Positions 43,362 to 51,746 of a DNA stretch of 64,000 nucleotides are shown piece by piece. The first letter of the stretch is position 1; each line of letters starts with the position of its first letter. The translations under genes and the position numbers were made by a program. The notes under the pieces were generated by a model. It saw only the letters and a list, made by a program, of their open reading frames with translations. It did no database searches and was not told the DNA's origin. The DNA lies in assembly GCF_016734905.1 (NCBI RefSeq), contig NZ_JAERPO010000001.1, forward strand, positions 1,240,001 to 1,304,000, given 5' to 3'. The stretch is from Sphingopyxis jiangsuensis (GTDB lineage: Bacteria > Pseudomonadota > Alphaproteobacteria > Sphingomonadales > Sphingomonadaceae).

Positions 43362-45185
43362 ATGACCGCCCACTCTCCCCTCGACGATCTGAAGGCCGCG
43401 CTGTCGAGTGTCGCGCGCGCAGTGACGCGCGATGCCGAGGTCGAGGTCGGCTTTACCGCCGACGCCCCCGCGCAGATCGGCAAGGCGATTCGCGTCCCCA
43501 CCCCGTCGCGCACCCTGCCGCGCGACCAGGTGGCCGAGGCGCGCGGCTTTGCCGACAGCTATGCGCTGCGGATGAAGCATCACAGCGAAAAGCTCCACGC
43601 CGCCGCGCGCCCGGCCGAGCCCATCGCCGCCGCCGCGTTCGACGCGATGGAGCGCGCGCGGATCGAGGCGCTCGGCGCCCGCAACATGGAAGGTATGCGC
43701 GCCAATCTGTCGGCGAGCCTCGCGATGCGGATGCGGAGCGACCCGATCAGCCGCGCGCAAAGCCGTGACGATGTGCCGATGTCGAGCGCGCTCGAACTGC
43801 TGCTGCGCGAAGCGCTGACCGGCGATCATGCCCCGCAGGGGACCGAAACCGGCCTGTCGCTCGTGCGCGAATGGATCACCAAGGACGCGGGCGGCGACCT
43901 GACCGCGCTGTCGATGCTGCTCGACGACCAGGCCGCCTTTGCCGAAACCGCGAAGATTGCGCTGCGCAACCTCGACCTCATCCACGGCGACGAGCCGCTC
44001 GAAGAGGGAGCCGAGGACGGCGGCGAGGACGACGAGACCGAGGCCGAGGAAAGCGCCGAGGAGCAGGAAAGCGAGGACGGCGGCAGCGGCGAGAGCCAGG
44101 TCGACGCGCGCGCCGAAATGGCGGGCGATCAGGCCGACGACGGCGACAGCGACCCCGACGCGCAGGAGATGGAAGCCGACGGCGAGCCCGAAATGGGCGG
44201 CGAAGGCGACGAGGGCATGCTCCCCGTCCGCCCCAACCGCCTGCCGACCGACGTTCCCGATTTCAACTATCTGCGCTTCACCGAAAAGCATGACGAGATC
44301 GTCGCCGCGACCGAACTTTGCGACGCCGACGAACTCACCCGCCTGCGCGCCTATCTTGACCAGCAGATGACGCATCTGCAGGGCGCGGTGACCAAGCTCG
44401 CCAACCGGCTCCAGCGCCGCCTGATGGCGCAGCAGAACCGCGCGTGGGACTTCGACCAGGAGGAAGGCCAGCTCGACGCCGCGCGGCTCGCACGCGTCAT
44501 CGTGTCGCCCGGCCATTCGCTGTCATACAAGATCGAGCGCGACACCGACTTTCGCGACACCGTCGTCTCGCTTCTCATCGACAATTCGGGATCGATGCGC
44601 GGGCGCCCGATCAGCATCGCGGCGATCAGCGCCGACATCCTCGCGCGCACGCTCGAACGCTGCGGCGTGAAGACCGAAATCCTCGGCTTCACGACGCGGA
44701 CATGGAAGGGCGGGCAGAGCCGCGAGGACTGGCTCGCCGCCGGCCGACCGCTGCACCCCGGCCGCCTCAACGACCTCAGGCACATCATCTACAAGCCCGC
44801 CGATGAACCCTATCGCCGCGCGCGCAAGTCGCTCGGGCTGATGATGCGCGAAGGGCTTCTCAAGGAGAATATCGACGGCGAGGCGCTGATGTGGGCGCAC
44901 AGCCGGATCGTCAACCGCCCCGAGGAACGCCGTATCATGATGGTGATTTCCGACGGCGCGCCGGTCGACGACAGCACGCTGTCGGTCAACCACGGCGCCT
45001 ATCTCGACCAGCATCTGCGGCAGGTGATCGAGTGGATCGAAAAGAAATCGCCGGTGGAGCTTTGCGCGATCGGCATCGGTCACGACGTCACCCGCTATTA
45101 CAGCCGCGCGGTGACGATCATGGACGCCGAGCAATTGGGCGGCACGATGGTCGAGCAGTTGGCGGGGTTGTTCGATATTGATTGA
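43362..45185 (+). CDS. cobT: Cobaltochelatase subunit CobT (VWA domain)
   Basis: A 607-residue CobT. The N-terminal helical part is followed by a strongly acidic linker (about 205-285, [19 protein letters not shown] and more), and then a von Willebrand A domain. Its MIDAS reads [10 protein letters not shown] (from about residue 406), with [12 protein letters not shown] further on. CobT works with CobS as the chelatase's AAA+ partner. In most relatives cobT follows cobS closely; here 3.1 kb with an unrelated hydrolase, an MFS transporter and a mobile element intervene. Confidence 0.95.
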   Translation: MTAHSPLDDLKAALSSVARAVTRDAEVEVGFTADAPAQIGKAIRVPTPSRTLPRDQVAEARGFADSYALRMKHHSEKLHAAARPAEPIAAAAFDAMERARIEALGARNMEGMRANLSASLAMRMRSDPISRAQSRDDVPMSSALELLLREALTGDHAPQGTETGLSLVREWITKDAGGDLTALSMLLDDQAAFAETAKIALRNLDLIHGDEPLEEGAEDGGEDDETEAEESAEEQESEDGGSGESQVDARAEMAGDQADDGDSDPDAQEMEADGEPEMGGEGDEGMLPVRPNRLPTDVPDFNYLRFTEKHDEIVAATELCDADELTRLRAYLDQQMTHLQGAVTKLANRLQRRLMAQQNRAWDFDQEEGQLDAARLARVIVSPGHSLSYKIERDTDFRDTVVSLLIDNSGSMRGRPISIAAISADILARTLERCGVKTEILGFTTRTWKGGQSREDWLAAGRPLHPGRLNDLRHIIYKPADEPYRRARKSLGLMMREGLLKENIDGEALMWAHSRIVNRPEERRIMMVISDGAPVDDSTLSVNHGAYLDQHLRQVIEWIEKKSPVELCAIGIGHDVTRYYSRAVTIMDAEQLGGTMVEQLAGLFDID

Positions 45186-45364
45186 GCGGGCTAACCGTTG
45201 GGCGAATTATTGGAACTGTGTTGCATTGTCTAACCAATGTATTTGGAGGCTCAATAAGTCGCGAGGAATCCCCTGTTTTAAATTACAGCGACAACTCACT
45301 TAACCCCTGAATTCGATACCGGATTTCGAAACAAGGCAAATCGCTTCCCCTACGCCGTCATGGC

Positions 45365-45664
45365 TCAGGCCGCGATCAGCCGCTTCACGACGAGGTCGGC
45401 TTCATGCTCTCTCGCCTTGGCGAGTTCATAGCGCGAATGCATCCGCAGCAGCGTCTCGGCCTTCACGCCGAACGCCTTCTCAAAGCGGATGGCCATATCG
45501 GCGGTCAGCGCCGCGCGGCCATTGAGCACGGCGCTCACCGACTGGCGGCTGACGCCGAACGCCTCCGCCAGGTCATTGATCGATACGCCATGCGCTTCGA
45601 CGATCTCGGTCTTCAGCCACTCGCCGGCGTGGATCGCGAAAGAGGGGTGAACCTTGATAGCCAT
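45365..45664 (-). CDS. higA: HigA-type antitoxin (XRE)
   Basis: A 99-residue antitoxin: MAIKVHPSFAIHAGEWLKTE, then the HTH SINDLAEAFGVSRQSVSAVL and the C-terminal helix RFEKAFGVKAETLLRM. It neutralises HigB and represses the operon. ATG 45664 shares a base with the higB stop. The preceding 178 bp after cobT hold nothing I can name. Confidence 0.92.
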   Translation of the reverse strand: MAIKVHPSFAIHAGEWLKTEIVEAHGVSINDLAEAFGVSRQSVSAVLNGRAALTADMAIRFEKAFGVKAETLLRMHSRYELAKAREHEADLVVKRLIAA

Positions 45665-45951
45665 CAGTGATAATCCTCCAAATCCAGGTCGATAATCGCC
45701 CCCTGGTCGTTGATCGAGAATGTCATCCGCCAATTGCGCGTGACGGTCATCGCCCATGTCCCGGCCCGGTCTCCCGTCAGGGGATGCAGGCCATAGTTGG
45801 GCGGCGTTCCAAGTTCGTCGATCGTCTCTGCCGCGATGATGAAGTTCATCATCCTGGAGAGACGGTCGATCAGATCACCCGGCAGGCCCTTCGGCTTGCC
45901 CGTCTCGACGAACCGCCGCAGCGCTTTATGGCTGATGCTCTCGATCTCCAC
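45664..45951 (-). CDS. higB: HigB-type toxin (RelE fold)
   Basis: A 95-residue toxin, a ribosome-dependent mRNA endonuclease in this family. HKALRRFVETGKPKGLP, then LHPLTGDRAGTWAMTVTRNWRMTF and the end DLDLEDYH match the HigB pattern. The basic Arg/Asn catalytic neighbourhood (RNWRMTF) is complete, so it is probably active. The toxin gene comes first, as is usual for higBA. Confidence 0.93.
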   Translation of the reverse strand: MEIESISHKALRRFVETGKPKGLPGDLIDRLSRMMNFIIAAETIDELGTPPNYGLHPLTGDRAGTWAMTVTRNWRMTFSINDQGAIIDLDLEDYH

Positions 45952-45957
45952 GAGTGG

Positions 45958-45986
45958 AAAGTATCACTTTACATGCAACATGTCAA
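45958..45986 (-). promoter_or_regulatory. higBA promoter with operator palindrome
   Basis: On the minus strand TTGACA (45986-45981) and TACTTT (45963-45958) are separated by 17 bp. Between them the palindrome ACATG-N3-CATGT (45971-45983) overlaps the -35, where HigA could shut off transcription. A second TTTACATG half-site lies at 45994-46001. Confidence 0.7.
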
Positions 45987-46261
45987 GCGTGGCTTTACAT
46001 GGATGTGAGTTACGGAATTAAGGCCTCAGCTTGCTCAACCCCCAAACTCGCCCCCACCGCCTGCCTCTGCGCGAACCCCCATGAATGCGACCGAAGACAC
46101 CCCGCGTGACAACCCCCTCCCCCCTCGTTACAAATCCTGCGTGATGCAGCAGGGACTCGCGGGCTTACGACGGGCGCCGCTGCAACGACATGATGCCGAA
46201 GGGTCGCCGGCATGATCTGGGGCCGCACCATGGCGGTGCGCGGCTTAAGGGGGCGACACGC

Positions 46262-47908
46262 ATGAAAAAAGCATCCGACCTGTTCATCGAATGCCTCGAG
46301 GAAGAGGGTGTCGAGTATATTTTCGGCGTTCCCGGCGAGGAAAATCTCGATTTTCTCGACAGTCTGTCGCGGTCGAAGAAGATCAAGCTCATCCTCACAC
46401 GCCACGAACAGGGTGCAGGGTTCATGGCCGCCACCTATGGGCGGCACACCGGCAAGACCGGCGTGTGCCTCGCGACGCTCGGGCCGGGGGCGACCAATTT
46501 CGTGACCGCGGCGGCCTATGCCCAACTCGGCGGGATGCCGATGATGATGATCACCGGGCAAAAGCCGATCAAGAAATCGAAGCAGGGCCGCTTCCAGATC
46601 CTCGACGTCGTGCGGATGATGGGGCCGATCACCAAGTTCACGCACCAGATGGCCTCGTCGGACAATATCCCGAGCCGCGTGCGCGAGGCCTTTCGCCTCG
46701 CCGAAGAGGAAAAGCCCGGCGCGGTGCATATCGAACTGCCCGAGGACATCGCCGACGAACATACCGACTCCACCCCGCTCAAGCGCAGCCATTCGCGGCG
46801 CCCGAACGCCGACAGCAAATCGATCCGCGAGGCGGTGAAGGCGCTCGAAAAAGCGAAGTCACCCGTCCTCGTAATCGGCGCGGGCGCGAACCGCACGATG
46901 ACGAGCCGCATGTTGCTGCAATTCATCGAAAAGACCGGCATCCCCTTTCTGACGACGCAACTCGGCAAGGGCGTGATTGACGAGCGGCATCCGAAATTCC
47001 TCGGTTGCGCGGCCTTGTCAGCGGGCGATTTCGTCCACCGCGCGGTCGAGGCTGCGGACTGCATCGTCAACCTTGGCCATGACGTGATCGAAAAGCCGCC
47101 CTTCTTCATGCAGCAGGACGGACCGACCGTCATCCATGTGTCGACCAAGACCGCCGAGGTCGACCCCGTCTATTTCCCGCATATCGAGGTGATCGGCGAT
47201 ATTGCCAATGCCGTTTGGCAGATGAAGGAAGATATCGTCCCCAACGGCGGCTGGAATTTCGATCATATGCTCGCCTATCGCGCGGCGGAGGTCGACCATA
47301 CGCGCGGGCTGGCCGACGATGCTCGCTTCCCGATCTTTCCGCCGCACCTCGTCCAGCAGGTCCGCGACGCGATGCCCGACGACGGCATCATCTGCCTCGA
47401 CAATGGCGTGTACAAGATCTGGTTCGCGCGCGGCTATACGGCGTGCAAGCCGAACACCGTGCTGCTCGACAATGCGCTCGCGACGATGGGCGCGGGGCTG
47501 CCGAGCGCGATGATGTCGGCGATGGTCTATCCCGATCGCAAGGTCATGGCGATCTGCGGCGACGGCGGTTTCATGATGAACAGCCAGGAAATGGAGACCG
47601 CGGTGCGGCTCGGCCTCAATCTCACCGTGCTGATCCTAAACGACAACAGCTATGGCATGATCCGCTGGAAACAGGCGAACATGGGGTTCGAGGATTGGGG
47701 GCTGACCTATGGCAATCCCGATTTCGTCAAATATGCCGAAAGCTATGGCGCGCACGGCCACCGCGTCGAAAGCGCCGCGCATCTGAAGGCGGTGCTGCAG
47801 CATTGCACCGACACGCCGGGCGTCCACCTGATCGACTGTCCGGTCGATTATTCGGAGAATGACCAGATTTTGAACATCGACATCAAGAAATTGTCGAAGG
47901 AATTATAA
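46262..47908 (+). CDS. ThDP-dependent acetolactate-synthase-like enzyme (AlsS type)
   Basis: A 548-residue thiamine-diphosphate enzyme. The catalytic Glu is Glu49 in TRHEQGAGF. The ThDP/Mg motif reads GDGGFMMNSQEME and ends in NDNSYGM. The central domain has GHDVIEKPPFF in place of the RFDDR motif of biosynthetic, FAD-binding acetolactate synthases. This puts it with catabolic AlsS or related decarboxylases. It pairs with an aldehyde dehydrogenase across repeat C3. The 5' region 46014-46261 has no gene, only GC-rich hairpins such as GCCGCACC/GGTGCGCGGC. A substrate other than pyruvate is possible. Confidence 0.87.
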   Translation: MKKASDLFIECLEEEGVEYIFGVPGEENLDFLDSLSRSKKIKLILTRHEQGAGFMAATYGRHTGKTGVCLATLGPGATNFVTAAAYAQLGGMPMMMITGQKPIKKSKQGRFQILDVVRMMGPITKFTHQMASSDNIPSRVREAFRLAEEEKPGAVHIELPEDIADEHTDSTPLKRSHSRRPNADSKSIREAVKALEKAKSPVLVIGAGANRTMTSRMLLQFIEKTGIPFLTTQLGKGVIDERHPKFLGCAALSAGDFVHRAVEAADCIVNLGHDVIEKPPFFMQQDGPTVIHVSTKTAEVDPVYFPHIEVIGDIANAVWQMKEDIVPNGGWNFDHMLAYRAAEVDHTRGLADDARFPIFPPHLVQQVRDAMPDDGIICLDNGVYKIWFARGYTACKPNTVLLDNALATMGAGLPSAMMSAMVYPDRKVMAICGDGGFMMNSQEMETAVRLGLNLTVLILNDNSYGMIRWKQANMGFEDWGLTYGNPDFVKYAESYGAHGHRVESAAHLKAVLQHCTDTPGVHLIDCPVDYSENDQILNIDIKKLSKEL

Positions 47909-47916
47909 GCGCCTAA

Positions 47917-48011
47917 GCCCCTCCCCTTCAGGGGAGGGGTTGGGGTGGAGGCTGCGGCCTTTTGCTACCCCGATGGCCCCACCCCCGGCCCCTCCCCTGA
48001 AGGGGAGGGGG
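47917..48011. repeat. Paired family C palindromes between the ThDP and aldehyde dehydrogenase genes
   Basis: CCCCTCCCC TTCA GGGGAGGGG (from 47918) and CCCCTCCCC TGA AGGGGAGGGG (to 48010) are arranged as an inverted pair, with GTTGGGGTGG and CCACCCCCGG on the inner sides. The outer end runs into GGAGAG, the ribosome site of the next gene. Confidence 0.92.
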
Positions 48012-48021
48012 GAGAGATGCG

Positions 48022-49455
48022 ATGAAGCTCAAAGACGTCTATCCGCTCTATCTCAACAACAAGGCGGCGCAGCCCAATACCGACCTTGTCGTCACCGACA
48101 AATATACCGGTGAAGCCGCGTTCCGTACCGCGCTCGCGACCCCAGACGTGATCGACGAGGCGATTGCCGGCGCGGTGCGCGCCGCCGAGCCGATGGCGCG
48201 GCTTGCGAGCTACGAGAAACAGGACGTCCTCAACCATTGCGTCGCGCGCTTCAAGGAACGCTTCGACGAACTCGCCTATGCGCTGTGCATCGAGGCGGGG
48301 AAGCCGATTGCCGACAGCGAGGGCGAGGTCAGCCGCCTGATCGACACCTTCCGCATCGCGGCCGAAGAGGCGGTGCGCAACTATGGCGAGATCCAGCCGC
48401 TCGACATTTCGGCGCGCGCCAAGGGCTATATGGGGATGTGGAAGCGCGTGCCGATCGGGCCGTGCAGCTTCATCTCGCCGTTCAATTTCCCGCTCAACCT
48501 CGCCGCGCACAAGATCGCGCCAGCGATCGCGATCGGCTGTCCTTTCGTGATGAAGCCCGCGTCGATGACGCCGTTGGGCGCGATCATCATGGGCGAGATT
48601 CTTGCCGAATGCGACATATTGCCCGAAGGCGCATTCAGCATTTTGCCTGCAAGCCGTGACGGCGCCGACCTGTTCACCACCGACGAGCGGTTGAAACTCC
48701 TTTCCTTCACCGGCTCGCCCGGCGTCGGCTGGGATTTGAAGGCCAAGGCGGGGAAGAAGAAGGTCGTGCTCGAACTCGGCGGCAATGCCGCGGTCGTCGT
48801 CGACAAGGACGCCGATCTCGATCACGCGCTCGAACGCATCATCTTCGGCGGCTATTACCAGTCGGGGCAAAGCTGCATCCACGTCCAGCGCGTGATCATC
48901 CACGCCGACATCTACGACCGCTTCCGCGACATGCTGGTCGCCAGGGTCAAGACGCTGAAATCTGGCGATCCCAAGCATCGCGACACCTTCATCGGCCCGA
49001 TGATCTCCGCCAAGGAGGCGCAGCGGCTGAAAGGCTGGATCGACGATGCGGTCGGCGCGGGCGCGACACTGCTCGCGGGTGGCGGCTGCGATGGCAATAT
49101 GCTGGAGGCGACCTTGCTCGAAGACGCCCCCGAAAACAGCGATGTCGTGCGCGAGGAAGCCTTCGGCCCCGTCGTCATCCTCTCGAAATTCACCGACTGG
49201 AAAAAGGCGCTTGCCGAAGTCAACGACAGCAAGTTCGGCCTCCAGGCCGGCCTCTTCACGCGCGATCTGCACAAGGTGCTCGAGGCTTGGGACGAGCTCG
49301 AGGTCGGCGGCATCGTCGTCAACGACGTCTCCTCCTATCGCGTCGACAACATGCCCTATGGCGGAGTCAAGGACAGCGGCCTCGGCCGTGAAGGCGTCCG
49401 ATTCGCGATGGAGGACATGAGCGAAATCAGGAATTTGGTTATCCGGCGGACCTGA
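48022..49455 (+). CDS. NAD(P)+-dependent aldehyde dehydrogenase
   Basis: A 477-residue ALDH-superfamily enzyme. The catalytic cysteine is Cys285 in SGQSCIHVQR, and the general base is Glu251 in VLELGGNAAVV. ISPFNFPLNL and FTGSPGVGW form the cofactor site. EEAFGPVVIL and PYGGVKDSGLGREG complete the signatures. The SPGVGW form is that of short-chain or phosphonoacetaldehyde-like ALDHs rather than betaine ALDH. It probably oxidises the aldehyde product of the upstream ThDP enzyme, a proposal based on adjacency. Confidence 0.91.
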   Translation: MKLKDVYPLYLNNKAAQPNTDLVVTDKYTGEAAFRTALATPDVIDEAIAGAVRAAEPMARLASYEKQDVLNHCVARFKERFDELAYALCIEAGKPIADSEGEVSRLIDTFRIAAEEAVRNYGEIQPLDISARAKGYMGMWKRVPIGPCSFISPFNFPLNLAAHKIAPAIAIGCPFVMKPASMTPLGAIIMGEILAECDILPEGAFSILPASRDGADLFTTDERLKLLSFTGSPGVGWDLKAKAGKKKVVLELGGNAAVVVDKDADLDHALERIIFGGYYQSGQSCIHVQRVIIHADIYDRFRDMLVARVKTLKSGDPKHRDTFIGPMISAKEAQRLKGWIDDAVGAGATLLAGGGCDGNMLEATLLEDAPENSDVVREEAFGPVVILSKFTDWKKALAEVNDSKFGLQAGLFTRDLHKVLEAWDELEVGGIVVNDVSSYRVDNMPYGGVKDSGLGREGVRFAMEDMSEIRNLVIRRT

Positions 49456-49458
49456 TCT

Positions 49459-49597
49459 CTTCCCCCTTGATGGGGGAAGTTGGATGAGGATGAAGGTGCG
49501 GCCTTGCGCCGCCGGTGTAAGGCCGAGAAATCACCCCCACCGCTGCGACCAACGAACAAATTCGCAAGTCTCGCTGCCTCCCCCATCGAGGGGGAGG
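49459..49597. repeat. Family C-like palindrome pair after the aldehyde dehydrogenase
   Basis: CTTCCCCC-TTGAT-GGGGGAAG (49459-49479) and CCTCCCCCATCGAGGGGGAGG (49577-49597) enclose about 100 bp. It is a relative, not a copy, of the CCCCTCCCC core. The 276-bp gap 49456-49731 holds only this and the upstream region of the LpxH-like gene. Confidence 0.85.
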
Positions 49598-49731
49598 ATA
49601 GGTGTCACTCTGGAGCAACGTCACCGAACCGCCACCGATCTTTCTTCAAACTGTCGCGGCTTTGATTCGCCGCGTGTAACAAATCTCCTGTCTAGGCCGG
49701 GGGCAGCCAAGAGCTGCTTACGGAGTACGAC

Positions 49732-50613
49732 ATGGCCTCGATCTCGACCCTGCCGATCCCCGCGCGATTTGCCGATCCGTTCAACAGTGAACCGCATGTT
49801 CCCGAACGGGTGATCGGCGAACGGCGGAGCTATCGCACCGTGTGGGTCAGCGACATCCACCTCGGCACGCGCGGCTGCAACGCTAAGCTGCTCATCGACT
49901 TCTTCGACCATGTCGATTGCGAGACGCTCTACCTTGTCGGCGACATCATCGACGGATGGCGGCTCAAGAAGCGGCACTTCTGGCCGCCCGAGCATAATGA
50001 CGTGGTGTGGCGCGTGCTCAAGCGCGCCAAGCGCGGCGCGCGCGTCGTCTATGTTCCCGGCAACCATGACGAGATGGTCAAGCCCTTCGACGGCTTCGAT
50101 TTCGGCGGCGTCGAAATCCGCCGCGAGGCGGTTCACGAAACCGCCGACGGCCGCAAGCTGCTCGTCGTCCACGGTGACGAATTCGACGCGGTAATGCTCG
50201 CGCACCGCTGGCTCGCCTTTGTCGGCGACGCTGCCTACACGACGCTGATGAAGTGCAATGTCGCGGTCAACTGGGTGCGCGGCAAGCTCGGCCTTCCCTA
50301 TTGGTCGCTGTCGATGGTCGCCAAGCATAAGGTCAAGAATGCCGTGCAGTTCATCGGCCGCTATGAAGAGGTCGTCGCGCATGCCGCACGCTCGCGCGGA
50401 GTCGACGGCGTCGTGTGCGGCCACATCCACAGTGCCGAGATGCGCGAAATCGAAGGCGTCGATTATTATAACGACGGCGACTGGGTCGAAGGCTGCACCG
50501 CATTGGTCGAGCATCACGACGGACGCATGGAGATTTTGCACTGGGCCAAGGAGGTCGAGGCGCGCGACGCACCGGCGCAACTCGAGCTTCCGTCGCCGGC
50601 ACGCGCCGCATGA
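49732..50613 (+). CDS. LpxH-like metallophosphoesterase
   Basis: A 293-residue calcineurin-like phosphoesterase. The metal motifs are VSDIHLGTRG, GDIIDGWRL, PGNHDE, VVHGDEFDA and GHIHSAE. This is the UDP-2,3-diacylglucosamine diphosphatase type found in alpha- and other proteobacteria. It overlaps the glycosyltransferase gene by 4 bp. That pairing is common in sphingomonads and suggests lipid or glycolipid head-group processing; strict LpxH function in lipid A synthesis is not certain. Confidence 0.88.
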   Translation: MASISTLPIPARFADPFNSEPHVPERVIGERRSYRTVWVSDIHLGTRGCNAKLLIDFFDHVDCETLYLVGDIIDGWRLKKRHFWPPEHNDVVWRVLKRAKRGARVVYVPGNHDEMVKPFDGFDFGGVEIRREAVHETADGRKLLVVHGDEFDAVMLAHRWLAFVGDAAYTTLMKCNVAVNWVRGKLGLPYWSLSMVAKHKVKNAVQFIGRYEEVVAHAARSRGVDGVVCGHIHSAEMREIEGVDYYNDGDWVEGCTALVEHHDGRMEILHWAKEVEARDAPAQLELPSPARAA

Positions 50614-51662
50614 GGATATTGATCGTCACCGATGCGTGGGAGCCGCAGGTCAACGGCGTCGTCCGCACGCTCCAGGCGACAATCGGCGAACTTCGCGCCG
50701 CGGGGCATGAGGTCGGCGTCGTCTCGCCCGACCTCTTCCGTTCGATCCCCTGCCCTTCCTATTCCGAAATCCGCCTCGCCTTTGCCGGACAGCGCGCGGT
50801 GGGTCGCCGCATCCGTACGTTCGATCCGCAAGCAATTCACATATCGACCGAAGGACCATTGGGCCTCGCGGCGCGGCGCTGGTGCATCAGGAACGGCTTT
50901 CCCTTCACCACCGCCTATCACACGCGCTTCCCCGACTATGTCGCGGCGCGCCTCCCTATTTCGCCCGATCTGGTCTGGCGCTTCATTCGCTGGTTCCACC
51001 GCCCCGCGCAGCACATCATGGTCGCGACGCCCTCGCTCGTGAACGAGCTGGCGGCGCAGGGTCTCGACCGGACGATGCTCTGGGAACGCGGCGTCGACCA
51101 CCGCCTGTTCCGGCCTGACCGTCCGCCGCACCCCGGCTTCTCCGGACTGGCGCGTCCGATCCAGCTCTATGTCGGGCGCGTCGCGGTCGAAAAGAATATC
51201 GAGGCCTTTCTCGACACCGCGCAGCCGGGCACCAAGGTTGTCGTCGGCGACGGCCCCGCGCTCGCCGAATTGCGCGCGCGCTACCCGCATGTGCATTTCC
51301 TCGGCAAGCAGACGGGCGAGGCGCTCGCCGCTGCCTATGCCGGCGCCGATGTTTTCGTCTTTCCGAGTCGCACCGATACTTTCGGACTGGTGATCATCGA
51401 GGCGCTGAGCTGCGGCACCCCCGTCGCGGCCTATCCGGTGGCTGGGCCGGCCGATATCGTGACCGAGAAGGCCGGCGCGCTCGACGAGGATCTGGACGAG
51501 GCGATCGCCGCCGCGCTGATGCGCGAGCGCGCCGATGCCGCAGCGCTCGGCGCGCGCTACAGCTGGCAAAGCTGCACCGGGCAATTCGTCAAGGCGCTGA
51601 CCTTCGTTCCCGCTCGCCCGGCGCCCGAGCCGATGCACGGTGCCCCGGGCCTCGCGGCCTAG
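50610..51662 (+). CDS. GT4-family glycosyltransferase
   Basis: A 350-residue GT-B enzyme. The N-terminal loop DAWEPQVNGVVRTLQ, the HTRFPDYVAARLP segment and the C-terminal EX7E motif in FPSRTDTFGLVIIEAL are the same as in diacylglycerol glucosyl/glucuronosyl transferases of alphaproteobacteria (Agt-like) and MgtA. It probably makes a glycolipid at the inner membrane. The stop codon TAG (51660-51662) lies at the very end of a palindromic element. Confidence 0.87.
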   Translation: MRILIVTDAWEPQVNGVVRTLQATIGELRAAGHEVGVVSPDLFRSIPCPSYSEIRLAFAGQRAVGRRIRTFDPQAIHISTEGPLGLAARRWCIRNGFPFTTAYHTRFPDYVAARLPISPDLVWRFIRWFHRPAQHIMVATPSLVNELAAQGLDRTMLWERGVDHRLFRPDRPPHPGFSGLARPIQLYVGRVAVEKNIEAFLDTAQPGTKVVVGDGPALAELRARYPHVHFLGKQTGEALAAAYAGADVFVFPSRTDTFGLVIIEALSCGTPVAAYPVAGPADIVTEKAGALDEDLDEAIAAALMRERADAAALGARYSWQSCTGQFVKALTFVPARPAPEPMHGAPGLAA

Positions 51663-51746
51663 AGCTTGTTCGGTTTGGGTGGAATCAAGCCCCTCTCCTT
51701 CAGGGGAGCGGCTTGAATCGGTTCAATCCAAACAGGACAAGCGCTA
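51661..51746. repeat. Nested palindrome joining two convergent stop codons
   Basis: AGAGCTTGTTCGGTTTGGGT on the left pairs imperfectly with ATCCAAACAGGACAAGCGCT on the right. Its inner arms are AATCAAGCC and GGCTTGAAT. At the centre sits a family C-like core (CCCCTCTCCTTCAGGGGAG). The stop codon of the glycosyltransferase (TAG) and of the receptor (CTA) are at its two ends. It probably acts as a bidirectional terminator. Confidence 0.85.

Noticed and set aside
46010..46792. A minus-strand frame over the upstream region and 5' end of the ThDP enzyme gene
   Set aside because: Most of it is antisense to the enzyme gene. The part beyond 46262 contains no recognisable domain and no clear start.
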